Source: JANQOH01 sp965201115 (GTDB taxonomy: Bacteria > Pseudomonadota > Alphaproteobacteria > UBA7887). From it: a stretch of 64,000 nucleotides of DNA. Positions 36,872 to 46,356 of the stretch are shown one piece after another (the stretch's first letter is position 1; each line of letters opens with the position of its first letter). The notes beneath the pieces are model-generated. The model was not told the DNA's origin and ran no database searches. It worked only from the letters and a program-made list of their open reading frames with translations. The DNA is taken from positions 310,001 through 374,000 of the forward strand of contig OZ241745.1 in NCBI GenBank assembly GCA_965201115.1, written 5' to 3'. The translations under genes were made by a program, and so were the position numbers.

Positions 36872-37561
36872 TTACGCGCCCGCGGAGCGCCGGCGTTCCC
36901 ATATGCGGTCGAGCGCCGGGAGCAGTTCGTCGAAATCGTCGATATGCGCATCGGCGGGGAGTTCGCGCGGCGGGATGCGCGTGTAGCCGAAAGTCACGAT
37001 TACCGCCGCCGCCCCGGCGCCGCGCGCCGCTTCCGCGTCGGGCAGGCTGTCGCCCACCATGGCGGCGTTGCGCGGGTCGCCGCCGGCGGCGCGGATCGCC
37101 GCGGTCAGGTGCCGCGGATCGGGCTTGCGCACCGGCAGGCTGTCGCCGCCGAGCACGGCGCGGAACCGATGCGCGAGCCCCAGCGTTTCGAGCAGCGCGC
37201 GGCTCATGCCCTCGGGCTTGTTGGTGCAGACCGCCAACCGGCGCCCGTCCGCGGCCAGCCGGCGCAGCGCGTCTTCCGCGCCGGGAAACGGGCGCGTCGA
37301 ATCGGCCAGGCATTCGGCGTAATGCGCCAGAAAGCTGCGCCGGAGCGCGTCCGGCGGCGGGTCGCCCACCGGGCGCCCGGCGGCGGCGAAGCCGCGCGCG
37401 ATCATCCGCGCCGCCCCCTCGCCCACCATGTGGCGCACCGCCGCCGTCGTTACCGGCGGCAGCGCCTGTTCCGCCAAAACGCGGTTCAGCGCCTCGGCGA
37501 GATCCGGCGCGCTGTCGACCAGCGTGCCGTCGAGATCGAAAACAACGGTTTCGAACGCCAT
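36872..37561 (-). CDS. gph: Phosphoglycolate phosphatase
   Basis: This 229-residue HAD-superfamily phosphatase has motif I FDLDGTLVDSAPDL (nucleophile and acid Asp), motif II CTNKP, the motif III Lys in RKPDPRHL and motif IV MVGDSLPDAEAARGAG. This is the Gph pattern. The enzyme removes 2-phosphoglycolate formed by Rubisco oxygenation or by repair of oxidised DNA ends; here the second is more likely. It starts at ATG 37561, with 72 bases to the divergent glmU. Confidence 0.92.
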   Translation of the reverse strand: MAFETVVFDLDGTLVDSAPDLAEALNRVLAEQALPPVTTAAVRHMVGEGAARMIARGFAAAGRPVGDPPPDALRRSFLAHYAECLADSTRPFPGAEDALRRLAADGRRLAVCTNKPEGMSRALLETLGLAHRFRAVLGGDSLPVRKPDPRHLTAAIRAAGGDPRNAAMVGDSLPDAEAARGAGAAAVIVTFGYTRIPPRELPADAHIDDFDELLPALDRIWERRRSAGA

Positions 37562-37633
37562 GCGCGCAAGGTATATGCGATACGTACCCCTGCGTCGAAA
37601 CCGGCCGCGCGCGGCGCGCGCGGGAATGGCCCC

Positions 37634-38980
37634 ATGAACGAACCGAACGGCGACCGGCGTCTGAGCGCGATCGTGCTGGCGGCGGGCAAGGGCGCGCGCA
37701 TGAACTCGGCGCGCCCCAAGGTCATGCACGAGGTGGCCGGGCGGCCCATGCTGGCGCATGCGCTGGCGGCGGCGGACTCCCTCGCGCCGGCGCGCGTTAC
37801 CGTCGTCGCCGGCCCCGGCATGGACGACGTGGCGGCGCTCGCGGCGCCGCGCGGCTGCGTCGTCCAGCCCCGGCGCCGCGGCAGCGCCGACGCCGTGGAA
37901 TGCGCGCGCGCGCGGCATGAAGGCCTCGGCGGCGACGTGCTCGTGCTCTACGGCGATACGCCGCTGATCTCGCGCGCCGTCCTGCAACGCGCGCTGGAGC
38001 GGCGGCGCGGCCCCGACAACCCCGCGGTCGTCGCCCTCGGCTTCCATGCCGCCGACCCCGCCGATTACGGCCGGTTGCGCCTCGACGCCGCCGGCGGCCT
38101 CGCGGAGATCGTCGAGGCCGCCGACGCGGACGCCGAGAGCGCGGCGATCCGCCTCTGCAACTCGGGCCTCATGGTTTTCGACGGCGCCGCGTTGTGGGCG
38201 CTGCTCGGCCGCGTCGGCGCCGACAACGCGAAAAGCGAGCGCTATCTGACCGATCTCGTGGCCCTGGCGCGCGCGGCGGGGCGGGCCTGCGCGGTCGTGG
38301 AGGCGCCGGCGCACGAACTGGCGGGCGTCAACACGCGCGCGGAGCTCGCCGCCGCCGAACGCGCCGCGCAGGAGGCGCTCCGCGCCCGCGCGATGGACGG
38401 CGGCGCCACGCTGCTCCAGCCCGAGACGGTCCATTTCTCGTTCGACACCGCGCTCGGCCGCGATGTCCTCGTGGAGCCCAACGTGTTTTTCGGCCCCGGG
38501 GTCGCGGCGGAAGACGGCGCAACGATCCGCGCCTTCTCCCACCTGGAGGGCGTCCGCGTCGGGCGCGGCGCGGCGGTCGGGCCGTTCGCGCGGCTGCGCC
38601 CCGGAACCGTGGTCGGCGCGGGCGCGCGCGTGGGCAATTTCGTGGAGGTCAAGGCGGCCGAAATCGCCGACGGCGCCAAGGCCAGCCATCTGAGCTATAT
38701 CGGCGACGCGCGGGTGGGCCGCGGCGCCAATGTCGGCGCCGGCGTCATAACCTGCAACTACGACGGTTTCGCCAAACATCGCACCGAGATCGGCGACGGC
38801 GCCTTCGTCGGCTCCAACGCCGCGCTGGTCGCGCCGGTCGCCGTCGGCGATGGCGCGATGATCGGCGCCGGCAGCGTCGTTTCCGGCAACGTCCCGGCCG
38901 ATGCGCTGGCGGTTACGCGCGCGCCGCGCCGCACCCTCGCCGGCGGCGCCGCGCGGTTCCGCAAGGCGCGGGGCGGCTAG
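37634..38980 (+). CDS. glmU: Bifunctional GlmU: N-acetylglucosamine-1-phosphate uridyltransferase / glucosamine-1-phosphate acetyltransferase
   Basis: This 448-residue enzyme makes UDP-GlcNAc. The N-terminal pyrophosphorylase has LAAGKGARMNSARPKVMHEVAGRPM and VLYGDTPLIS. The C-terminal left-handed beta-helix has hexapeptide repeats and the acetyltransferase motif ANVGAGVITCNYDGFAKHRTEIGDGAFVGSN. It starts at ATG 37634. glmS begins five bases after its stop, so the two consecutive steps of amino-sugar synthesis are co-expressed. Confidence 0.96.
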   Translation: MNEPNGDRRLSAIVLAAGKGARMNSARPKVMHEVAGRPMLAHALAAADSLAPARVTVVAGPGMDDVAALAAPRGCVVQPRRRGSADAVECARARHEGLGGDVLVLYGDTPLISRAVLQRALERRRGPDNPAVVALGFHAADPADYGRLRLDAAGGLAEIVEAADADAESAAIRLCNSGLMVFDGAALWALLGRVGADNAKSERYLTDLVALARAAGRACAVVEAPAHELAGVNTRAELAAAERAAQEALRARAMDGGATLLQPETVHFSFDTALGRDVLVEPNVFFGPGVAAEDGATIRAFSHLEGVRVGRGAAVGPFARLRPGTVVGAGARVGNFVEVKAAEIADGAKASHLSYIGDARVGRGANVGAGVITCNYDGFAKHRTEIGDGAFVGSNAALVAPVAVGDGAMIGAGSVVSGNVPADALAVTRAPRRTLAGGAARFRKARGG

Positions 38981-38985
38981 ACGCC

Positions 38986-40806
38986 GTGTGCGGCATTGTC
39001 GGCGCCGTCTGCCGCGGCCCCGCGGCGCCGATCCTCCTCGACGGCCTGAAGCGGCTCGAATACCGCGGCTACGATTCCGCCGGCGTCGCCACGCTGGTCG
39101 ACGGGAAGATCCAGCGCCGCCGCGCCGACGGCAAGCTGAAGCGCCTCGCCGCGCTGCTCTCCGAACGCCCCTTGGGCGGAACGGTCGGCATCGGCCACAC
39201 GCGCTGGGCCACCCACGGCATGCCGACCGCGCGCAACGCCCACCCCCACACCGACGGCCGCGTCGCCGTCGTCCACAACGGCATCGTCGAGAATTTCCGC
39301 GCGCTCCGAAACCGTCTTGAGGCCGCCGGGCGGCCGTTTGAGACCGATACCGATACCGAAGTCGTCGTGCATTTGCTGAGCGCCGGCCTGGAGCGCGGGC
39401 TGCCCCCCGCGGAAGCGACGGCGGAAACGCTGGACGCGCTCGAGGGCGCGTTCGCGCTGGCTATCCTGTTCGCCGGCCGCGGCGACCTGTTGATCGCCGC
39501 GCGCCGCGGCAGCCCGCTCGCCATCGGCTTCGGCGAGGGGGAGACGTATCTCGGCTCCGACGCGCTGGCGCTCGCGCCGCTCACGCGCAGGATACTCTAC
39601 CTGGAAGAGGGCGACCGCGCGATCCTGAGCCGGCAAGGCGTGGAAATCCGCGACGCCGCCGGCGCGCCCGCCGAACGGCGCATCGTCGAGACCGCGCTCT
39701 CGGGCGTGGCGATCGGCAAGGGCAACCACCGCCACTTCATGCACAAGGAGATCCACGAACAACCCACCGCAATCGTCGATACCCTGCACAGCTATCTGAA
39801 CCCCGCCGAACGCGAGGTTTCCATGCCGCTGCCGTTCGACCCCGCGCGCATCGAGCGGCTGTCGATCTCGGCCTGCGGCACGTCGTTCTACGCCGGCCTG
39901 GTGGCGCGCTACTGGTTCGAGAGCGTGGCGCGCCTTCCCGTCGATATCGACATCGCCTCGGAATACCGCTACCGCGACCCGCCGCCGGTCGCCGGCTCCG
40001 CCGGGCTGTTTATTTCGCAGTCGGGCGAGACGGCGGACACGCTGGCGGCGATGCGCCGCTTCATGGCGTCGGGCGCGCCGGCGCTTGCGGTCGTCAACGC
40101 GCCCGAATCGACAATGGCGCGCGAGGCCTCGGCGGCGCTGCCGACCCGCGCCGGCCCCGAAATCGGCGTGGCCTCCACCAAGGCGTTCACCACGCAGCTG
40201 GCGGCGCTGGCCTGCATGGCGCTGGCTTGCGCCAGGGCGCGCGGCGCGGCGCCCGCCGGCGTGACGTCGCGCCTGGCCGGCGCGCTGCTCGAAATCCCCG
40301 CCCGCATGGCGGAAGCGCTGGCCCACGACGCCGCCGCCGCGGCCATCGCCGACAGCCTCCAGCACGCCCGCAGCGTGCTCTATATGGGCCGCGGCGCGTC
40401 ATACCCCATCGCGCTCGAAGGCGCGCTCAAACTGAAGGAAATCTCCTACATCCACGCCGAGGCCCACGCCGCCGGCGAGCTCAAGCACGGGCCGATCGCC
40501 CTCATCGACGACACCGTGCCCGTAATCGTCATCGCGCCCACCGACGCGGTATTCGACAAGACGGCCTCGAACGTAGAGGAGGTCGCCGCGCGCGGCGCGC
40601 GGCTCATCGTCGTCTCCGACCCCGGGGGCATCGAACGCTTGGGCGACATGGCCGCCGCGTGGATACCCATGCCGAAGATAGATCCGTTCGCCGCCCCGCT
40701 TCTCTACGCGCTGCCCGTCCAGCTGCTCGCCTATCGCGTCGCGCTGCTGAAGGGCGCCGATATCGACCAGCCGCGCAACCTCGCCAAGGCGGTGACCGTG
40801 GAGTGA
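38986..40806 (+). CDS. glmS: Glutamine--fructose-6-phosphate aminotransferase (isomerising)
   Basis: This 606-residue enzyme forms glucosamine-6-phosphate from fructose-6-phosphate and glutamine. The start GTG (38986) places Cys at position 2 (VCGIVGAV), the N-terminal nucleophile of the glutaminase domain after Met removal. Other motifs are HTRWATHGMPTARNAHPH, and in the two SIS domains SACGTSFYAGLVARYW, SQSGETADTLAAM and EVASTKAFTTQ-like GVASTKAFTTQLAAL. The C-terminus DQPRNLAKAVTVE is canonical. Supplies the substrate line for GlmU and the cell wall. Confidence 0.96.
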   Translation: MCGIVGAVCRGPAAPILLDGLKRLEYRGYDSAGVATLVDGKIQRRRADGKLKRLAALLSERPLGGTVGIGHTRWATHGMPTARNAHPHTDGRVAVVHNGIVENFRALRNRLEAAGRPFETDTDTEVVVHLLSAGLERGLPPAEATAETLDALEGAFALAILFAGRGDLLIAARRGSPLAIGFGEGETYLGSDALALAPLTRRILYLEEGDRAILSRQGVEIRDAAGAPAERRIVETALSGVAIGKGNHRHFMHKEIHEQPTAIVDTLHSYLNPAEREVSMPLPFDPARIERLSISACGTSFYAGLVARYWFESVARLPVDIDIASEYRYRDPPPVAGSAGLFISQSGETADTLAAMRRFMASGAPALAVVNAPESTMAREASAALPTRAGPEIGVASTKAFTTQLAALACMALACARARGAAPAGVTSRLAGALLEIPARMAEALAHDAAAAAIADSLQHARSVLYMGRGASYPIALEGALKLKEISYIHAEAHAAGELKHGPIALIDDTVPVIVIAPTDAVFDKTASNVEEVAARGARLIVVSDPGGIERLGDMAAAWIPMPKIDPFAAPLLYALPVQLLAYRVALLKGADIDQPRNLAKAVTVE

Positions 40807-40889
40807 CGCCGCACGATCGGCGCCGTGTTGCCCGCCGGGCGCGGCGCGGGTAGGGTTCCCGCCCCCGCTTTTCTCCGAACGGAACTGCA

Positions 40890-41654
40890 ATGGCCGAAGC
40901 CCCCCGCGATGTCGGGCTGTTCGTTACCTGCCTGGTCGATCTGTTCCGCCCGAGCGTCGGCTTCGCGGCCGCCGCGCTGCTTGAGCGCGCCGGTTGCCGC
41001 GTGAGCGTTCCCGCCCAAACCTGCTGCGGCCAGCCGGGCTACAATTCGGGCGATTTCGCGGCGGCGCGGGCGATCGCGCGGCAGGTCGTCTCGGCGTTCG
41101 AGACGCACGACCACGTAGTGGCGCCGTCCGGCAGCTGCGCGGGCATGCTCCGCCGCCACTATCCCGCTCTGCTCGGGGACGACCCCGAATGGGCCGGGCG
41201 CGCGGCGGCGCTGGCCGAACGCTCGTGGGAACTGGTCTCGTTCCTCACCGACGTGTGCGGCGTCGAAGCGGTCGATGCCGAATACAGCGGCGTCGCGACC
41301 TATCACGATTCCTGCTCCGGCCTGCGCGAGCTCGGCGTCCGCGCGCAGCCCCGCAAGCTCCTGGGCGCCGTACGCGGCCTCGCGCTCAGGGAACTCGAGG
41401 GAACCGAGGAATGCTGCGGCTTCGGCGGCACGTTCTGCGTGAAATACCCCGATATCTCGCTGCGCATGGCGGCGAACAAGACCCGCGCGGCCGAAGCCAC
41501 CGGCGCCGACACGCTGCTCGGCGGCGACATGGGTTGCCTGTTGAACCTCGCCGGCAAGCTGGCGCGCGACGGAAGCCCGCTCGCGGTGCGCCACGTCGCC
41601 GAGGTGCTGGCGGGCGGGGAGCGCCCGCCGCCGATCGCGGGCGGCGCCGGCTGA
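40890..41654 (+). CDS. lutA: Lactate utilisation protein A, Fe-S subunit
   Basis: This 254-residue protein has the two cysteine-rich CCG repeats of the LutA/GlpC family (QTCCGQPGYNSGDF near residue 45 and EECCGFGGTFCVKYPDIS near 172), which bind iron-sulfur clusters or haem-disulfide-like centres. It starts at ATG 40890. Its TGA overlaps the ATG of lutB. LutABC together oxidise L-lactate to pyruvate in bacteria that use this system. Confidence 0.92.
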   Translation: MAEAPRDVGLFVTCLVDLFRPSVGFAAAALLERAGCRVSVPAQTCCGQPGYNSGDFAAARAIARQVVSAFETHDHVVAPSGSCAGMLRRHYPALLGDDPEWAGRAAALAERSWELVSFLTDVCGVEAVDAEYSGVATYHDSCSGLRELGVRAQPRKLLGAVRGLALRELEGTEECCGFGGTFCVKYPDISLRMAANKTRAAEATGADTLLGGDMGCLLNLAGKLARDGSPLAVRHVAEVLAGGERPPPIAGGAG

Positions 41655-43078
41655 TGCGCCTCGAAACCCCGCAATTCAAGGAGAAAAGCCGCAAAGCGCT
41701 TGCCGATCCGCAATTGCGCCAGGCGCTCGAAACGCTCCAGACCAATTTCTCCGGCAACCGCGGCGCGGCCATCGGGCGCCTGCCCGAGTTCGACGCCCTG
41801 CGCGACCGCGCCCGCGCGATCAAGGACCATACCCTCGCCAATCTCGACTACTACCTGGAAGCCTGGGAGGGCGCCGCGACCGCCGCCGGCGCCAGGGTCC
41901 ACTGGGCGCGCGGCGCCGGCGAGGCGAAAACGCTGATCGCCGATCTCTGCCGCGCCGCCGGCGCGCGGACCGTCGTCAAGGCGAAATCCATGATCGGCGA
42001 GGAAATCGGCCTGAATCCCCACCTCGAGTCGGAGGGGCTGGAGATCGTCGAAACCGACCTCGGCGAATATATCGTGCAGCTTGCCGGCGAGCCGCCGAGC
42101 CACATCATCGGCCCCGCGGTACACAAGACGGTCGAGCAGGTGGCGGACCTGTTCCACGAGCGCCACGCCGCGCTCGGCCACGACCGCAAGACCGAGGGCG
42201 CGGCGCTGGTCGGCGAGGCGCGCGAGGTGCTCCGCGAAGCCTATTTCCGCGCCGATCTCGCGATCACCGGCGCAAACCTGCTCGTCGCCGAGACCGGCTC
42301 CATCGTCGTCGTCACCAACGAGGGCAACGCCGACCTCGCGCAGGGGTTGGCGCGCGTGCATATCGTGCTCGCGAGCCTGGAAAAGCTCGTGCCCAACCTC
42401 GACGACGCGGCGACCGTGTTGCGCGTGCTCGCGCGCTCGGCCACCGGGCAGGAAATGGCCGCCTACACCACCCTCGTCACCGGCCCCCGCCGCGCGGGCG
42501 AAAGCGACGGCCCCGAGGAACTCCATGTCGTGCTGGTCGATAACGGGCGCGCCGCGCTGCTCGGCACGGAGTTCCGCGAGGTTCTGCGCTGCATACGCTG
42601 CGGCGCATGCATGAACCACTGCCCGGTCTATGGCGCGGTGGGCGGCCACGCCTACGGCTGGGTGTATCCCGGCCCGATCGGCGCGGTGCTGACGCCGGCG
42701 TTCGTCGGCGTCGAGGCGGGCCGCCACCTGCCGAACGCCTCCAGTTTCTGCGGGCGCTGCGCGGAAGTGTGCCCGATGCGCATTCCGCTGCCCGATCTGA
42801 TGCGGCGCTGGCGGGCCGAGGAGTTCACGCGCGGCCTCGCGCCGCCGCGCCAGCGCTGGGCGCTCGCGATGTGGTCGTGGGCGGCGCGGCGGCCGCGGCT
42901 CTATCGCCTGGGCGCGCGGCTGGCGGCCCGCGCGCTCGCCGCGCTGGCCGGGCGCCGCGGGCGCCTGCGCCGCCTGCCCGGCGCCGCCGGCTGGACGCAG
43001 GGCCGCGACCTGCCGGCCCCCGAAGGCGCCACCTTCCAGGCGCGGTGGGCGCGGACGCGGGCCGCGCGCGCGCCATGA
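41654..43078 (+). CDS. lutB: Lactate utilisation protein B, 4Fe-4S subunit
   Basis: This 474-residue protein has the LUD domain in its first 300 residues (TVVKAKSMIGEEIGLN, ANLLVAETGSIVVVTNEGNADL). A ferredoxin-like region follows with two [4Fe-4S] motifs: RCIRCGACMNHCPVYGAVGGHAYGW and SSFCGRCAEVCPMRIPLPDL. The Arg-rich tail (about residues 405-474) is of lower complexity. It starts at ATG 41654 overlapping the lutA stop, and its stop overlaps the lutC start, so all three are translationally coupled. Confidence 0.93.
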   Translation: MRLETPQFKEKSRKALADPQLRQALETLQTNFSGNRGAAIGRLPEFDALRDRARAIKDHTLANLDYYLEAWEGAATAAGARVHWARGAGEAKTLIADLCRAAGARTVVKAKSMIGEEIGLNPHLESEGLEIVETDLGEYIVQLAGEPPSHIIGPAVHKTVEQVADLFHERHAALGHDRKTEGAALVGEAREVLREAYFRADLAITGANLLVAETGSIVVVTNEGNADLAQGLARVHIVLASLEKLVPNLDDAATVLRVLARSATGQEMAAYTTLVTGPRRAGESDGPEELHVVLVDNGRAALLGTEFREVLRCIRCGACMNHCPVYGAVGGHAYGWVYPGPIGAVLTPAFVGVEAGRHLPNASSFCGRCAEVCPMRIPLPDLMRRWRAEEFTRGLAPPRQRWALAMWSWAARRPRLYRLGARLAARALAALAGRRGRLRRLPGAAGWTQGRDLPAPEGATFQARWARTRAARAP

Positions 43079-43764
43079 GCGCCGCCCGCGACGAGATATT
43101 GCGCGGCGTCCGCCGCGCCCTCGGGCGCGGCGCGCTTAGCCCCGCCGCGCGCAAGCGCCTCGACGCGCGCATGGCCGGCGCCGACGGCGCCGACGGCCAC
43201 CCGGTTCCGGCGCGGGCGCGCCCCGCCGCCGGCGAACGCCTCGACCGCTTCCGCGAACGCGCCGAAGCCGCCGGCGTCACCGTGGCGCGGATCGAAAACC
43301 TGGACGATCTGCCCGGCGCGGTGGCGGAATACCTCGCGGGCCGCAACCTGCCGGCGCGCATACTCGCTTCGCCCGAACCCGCTTTCGACCGCGCGCCGTG
43401 GGAAAAGCGCCCGACGCTGGAGGTGCGCCGCGGCGCGCACGGCGAAAACGACCTCGTGGGGCTCTCGCGCGCCTACGCCGCCGTGGCCGAAACCGGCTCG
43501 ATAGCGATGGCCGGCGGCGTCGAAAACCCGCATCTGTCGAGTTTCGTCCCCGAAACGCAGATCGTCGCGCTGCCCGCGGCGCGGATCGTCGGCGGCCTCG
43601 AGGACGTATGGCGCATGGCGCGCGCCGATGGCCTGCCGCGTATGCTCACCTTCGTCACCGGCCCGTCGCGCACCGGCGATATCGGCCTGAAGATCGAACT
43701 CGGCGCCCACGGCCCGCGCCGCCTCCATTCGATTGTCGTCGATGACTTGCAAGACCCGATCTGA
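43075..43764 (+). CDS. lutC: Lactate utilisation protein C (LUD domain)
   Basis: This 229-residue protein has the LUD (DUF162) domain, with AAVAETGSIAMAGGVENPHLSSFVPETQIVAL and MLTFVTGPSRTGDIGLKIELGAHGPRRLH; the last segment is the most conserved. It starts at ATG 43075 overlapping the lutB stop. It completes the lutABC operon. The next gene (Smr) starts inside its last codons. Confidence 0.93.
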   Translation: MSAARDEILRGVRRALGRGALSPAARKRLDARMAGADGADGHPVPARARPAAGERLDRFRERAEAAGVTVARIENLDDLPGAVAEYLAGRNLPARILASPEPAFDRAPWEKRPTLEVRRGAHGENDLVGLSRAYAAVAETGSIAMAGGVENPHLSSFVPETQIVALPAARIVGGLEDVWRMARADGLPRMLTFVTGPSRTGDIGLKIELGAHGPRRLHSIVVDDLQDPI

Positions 43765-44305
43765 GCGGCCCGGCCTGTCGGCGGAAGACGTCGCGCTGTG
43801 GCGCCGCGTAACCCGGGGCGACGCGCCGCTCCGGGGGCGCGCCGCCGCCCCGCGGCCCGCGCCGAAGGCGCGCGGCGCGGACGCGGACGCCGACGCCGCG
43901 GCGGAGCCGACGCCCACTCCGTCGCGGCGCCGGGCCGCGCAGCCGCCGCCCCCGGACGCTCCGCCCGCGCGCGGCCTCGACCGCCGCACCGCGCAGCGCC
44001 TGCGCCGCGGGCTCATCCCCATCGACGCGCGGCTCGACCTGCACGGCATGACGCAGGCGGAGGCGCGCCGCCGCGTGACCGAGGCGGTGGCGGCCGCGCG
44101 AAGCCGCGGCCAGCGCTGCCTGCTCGTGATCACCGGAAAGGGAGAGATCGGCGGCGAGACCGGCGTGTTGCGGCAAATGCTCCCGCACTGGCTGACCGCG
44201 CCGCCCAACGCCGGAAGCGTTCTCCGCTGCGAACCCGCCCGCGCCGCCCACGGCGGCGCCGGCGCATGGTATGTGCTGATCCGCAAACCGCGCGGGAGGC
44301 AGTGA
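43742..44305 (+). CDS. Smr domain protein
   Basis: This 187-residue protein has a Pro/Ala/Asp-rich, probably disordered N-terminal half and a C-terminal Smr domain: DARLDLHGMTQAEARRRV, LLVITGKGEIGGETGVLRQMLPHWL and GGAGAWYVLIRKPRG. The DLHG and TGKG motifs are those of Smr nucleases related to the MutS2 C-terminus. I start it at ATG 43742 inside lutC (23-base overlap); a TTG lies nine bases further up. fabD begins two bases after its stop. The function may be in RNA or DNA nicking and is unproved. Confidence 0.87.
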   Translation: MTCKTRSERPGLSAEDVALWRRVTRGDAPLRGRAAAPRPAPKARGADADADAAAEPTPTPSRRRAAQPPPPDAPPARGLDRRTAQRLRRGLIPIDARLDLHGMTQAEARRRVTEAVAAARSRGQRCLLVITGKGEIGGETGVLRQMLPHWLTAPPNAGSVLRCEPARAAHGGAGAWYVLIRKPRGRQ

Positions 44306-44306
44306 C

Positions 44307-45245
44307 ATGCGGGCGCTGGTGTTTCCCGGGCAGGGGTCGCAGCGCGCGGGGATGGGAAAGGCCCTCCACGACGCCTTCGCGCCCGCGCGCGAGGTTTTCG
44401 AGGAAGTGGACGACGCGCTGGAGGCGCGGCTCTCGCGCCTGATCTTCGAAGGCCCTCAGGACGAACTCACGTTGACCGAAAACGCGCAGCCGGCGCTGAT
44501 GGCGGTGTCGCTCGCGGCGGTGCGCGTGCTTGCGCGCGAGGCGGGGCTTGCGCCGCCGGCCCTTGGCGCGTTTGTCGCCGGGCATTCGCTCGGCGAGTAT
44601 TCGGCGCTCGCGGCGGCGGGGGCGCTGGAGCTCGCCGACGCGGCGCGGCTCCTCAGGCGGCGCGGACGCGCCATGCAGGAGGCCGTCCCCGTGGGCGAGG
44701 GCGCCATGATCGCCGTGCTCGGGCTGGAGCTGGAAACCGCGCGCGAGATCGCCGCCGCGGCCGCGCAAGACGAAATCTGCGAAATCGCCAACGACAACGC
44801 GCCGGGGCAAGTCGTCTTGTCGGGCGCGGCGGCCGCCGTGGCGCGCGCGGCCGAAATGGCGCGGGCGCGCGGCGCGCGCCGCGCCGTGCCGCTGCCGGTG
44901 AGCGCGCCGTTCCACTGCCGCCTGCTGGCGCCCGCCGCCGACGCGATGCGCGAGGCGCTCGACGAGGTGGTGCTCGCGCCGCCCGACCCGCCGCTGATCG
45001 CCAACGTCACCGCCGCGCCCGCCCGCGAACCGCATGGTATTCGCCGGCTGCTGGCGGAGCAGGTAACGGCCACCGTGCGCTGGCGCGAAAGCGTGGAGGA
45101 GATGAAACGGCGCGGCGTCGATACGCTGGTCGAGATCGGCGCCGGCAATGTGCTTGCCGGGCTGGCGCGGCGCATCGACCGCGGCCTTGCCGCCGTTTCG
45201 CTCTCCGCGCCCGCCGATATCGAGGCGTTCGCCGCAAGGGCGTGA
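44307..45245 (+). CDS. fabD: Malonyl-CoA:ACP transacylase
   Basis: This 312-residue enzyme moves malonyl groups from CoA to ACP. It has VFPGQGSQRAGMGK at the start, the catalytic Ser in GHSLGEYSAL, the binding Arg region LLRRRGRAMQEAVP, and His in VSAPFHCRLL. The start ATG 44307 is two bases after the Smr gene. It starts the fab cluster fabD-fabG-acpP-fabF-mltG. Confidence 0.96.
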   Translation: MRALVFPGQGSQRAGMGKALHDAFAPAREVFEEVDDALEARLSRLIFEGPQDELTLTENAQPALMAVSLAAVRVLAREAGLAPPALGAFVAGHSLGEYSALAAAGALELADAARLLRRRGRAMQEAVPVGEGAMIAVLGLELETAREIAAAAAQDEICEIANDNAPGQVVLSGAAAAVARAAEMARARGARRAVPLPVSAPFHCRLLAPAADAMREALDEVVLAPPDPPLIANVTAAPAREPHGIRRLLAEQVTATVRWRESVEEMKRRGVDTLVEIGAGNVLAGLARRIDRGLAAVSLSAPADIEAFAARA

Positions 45246-45303
45246 CGCAAGCCCCGGGCGCGCCGGTGCCTCCGGGGAATCAGGAAGGAGCAAGGAACGC
45301 GGA

Positions 45304-46041
45304 ATGTTCGATCTGACGGAAAGGCGCGCCCTGGTGACAGGCGCGTCGGGCGGCATCGGCGGGGCGATCGCCCGCGCGCTGCACGGCGCCGGCGCGGCGG
45401 TGGCGCTGTCGGGCACGCGGCGCGACCGGCTCGACGCGCTGGCGGCGGAGCTCGGCGCGCGCGCGGCCGTGGTCCCCTGCGACCTGGCGGACGCCGGGGC
45501 CGCCGCCGCGCTCGCGGGCGCCGCCGAATCGGCGCTCGGCGGGCTCGATATCGTCGTGAACAACGCCGGCCTGGCGCGCGACGGACTCGCGGTGCGCATG
45601 AAGGACGCCGACTGGCGCGCCGTTCTCGACATCAACCTGACGGCGGCGTTCCTCGTCTCGCGCGGGGCGCTGCGCGGGATGATGCGCCGCCGTTGGGGGC
45701 GCATCGTCAACGTCTCCTCGGTCGTCGGCGCCGTCGGCAACGCCGGCCAGGCGAACTATGCGGCGTCGAAAGCCGGCCTGATCGGCATGGGCAAGGCGCT
45801 CGCCGCCGAGGTCGCGAGCCGCGGCGTTACCGTCAACTGCCTGGCCCCAGGGCTGATCGCCACGGCGATGACCGAGGGCATCGAGGGAGCGCGGCGCGAG
45901 GCGGCGCTGGCGGCAATCCCCGCCGGGCGCGCCGGCGCGCCCGAAGAAGCCGCGGCGGCGGCGGTGTTTCTGGCGTCGGACGAGGCCGCCTACATCACCG
46001 GACACACATTGCACGTAAACGGCGGCATGGCCATGATTTAG
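45304..46041 (+). CDS. fabG: 3-oxoacyl-ACP reductase
   Basis: This 245-residue NADPH-dependent short-chain dehydrogenase has the cofactor motif TGASGGIGGAIARAL, the NNAG motif and the catalytic tetrad: Asn in DINLTAAFL, Ser in NVSSVVG, and Tyr/Lys in YAASKAGLIG. The end YITGHTLHVNGGMAMI is typical of FabG. It starts at ATG 45304 with AGGAAGGAG upstream. Its TAG stop shares its final base with the left end of element M3, which separates it from acpP. Confidence 0.95.
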   Translation: MFDLTERRALVTGASGGIGGAIARALHGAGAAVALSGTRRDRLDALAAELGARAAVVPCDLADAGAAAALAGAAESALGGLDIVVNNAGLARDGLAVRMKDADWRAVLDINLTAAFLVSRGALRGMMRRRWGRIVNVSSVVGAVGNAGQANYAASKAGLIGMGKALAAEVASRGVTVNCLAPGLIATAMTEGIEGARREAALAAIPAGRAGAPEEAAAAAVFLASDEAAYITGHTLHVNGGMAMI

Positions 46042-46206
46042 TGTCTGTACCGAAATGCCTTGCCCCGCCGAAGGCGGGGCCTGGGTGCGCGGGCGTCCCC
46101 GCCCGCACGTTCCCGCGCGGCGCGATGCCGGCGGGGAAGCGCGAGCGAACAAGATGCCTGCCGGTTCCCACCGTACCGATAACCGCCGAATTCCGGTACA
46201 GACTCT
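46041..46206. mobile_element. MITE-like element with terminal inverted repeats, copy M3
   Basis: A 166-bp complete copy, starting GTGTCTGTACCGAAATG at the last base of the fabG stop and ending CCGGTACAGACTCT. The core carries the same hairpins as the other copies. It sits within the fab cluster between fabG and acpP. The base after the right end differs from M1 and M2 (TGG instead of TGA). About 150 bases separate it from the acpP start; that stretch must contain the acpP leader or promoter. Confidence 0.88.
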
Positions 46207-46356
46207 TGGGCATCGCCGGAATCGGCGGCGCGATCGCGTTCCGGGCGCCGCCGGGCTTGTGGCGCCGCCGCGCCGGCTGTGCTAATTGGCGCCGCCCGCG
46301 CGGCCGCGAGCGTCCGGCGCGGAACGCAACGCCATCAACGCAACGAGGATGAACCG

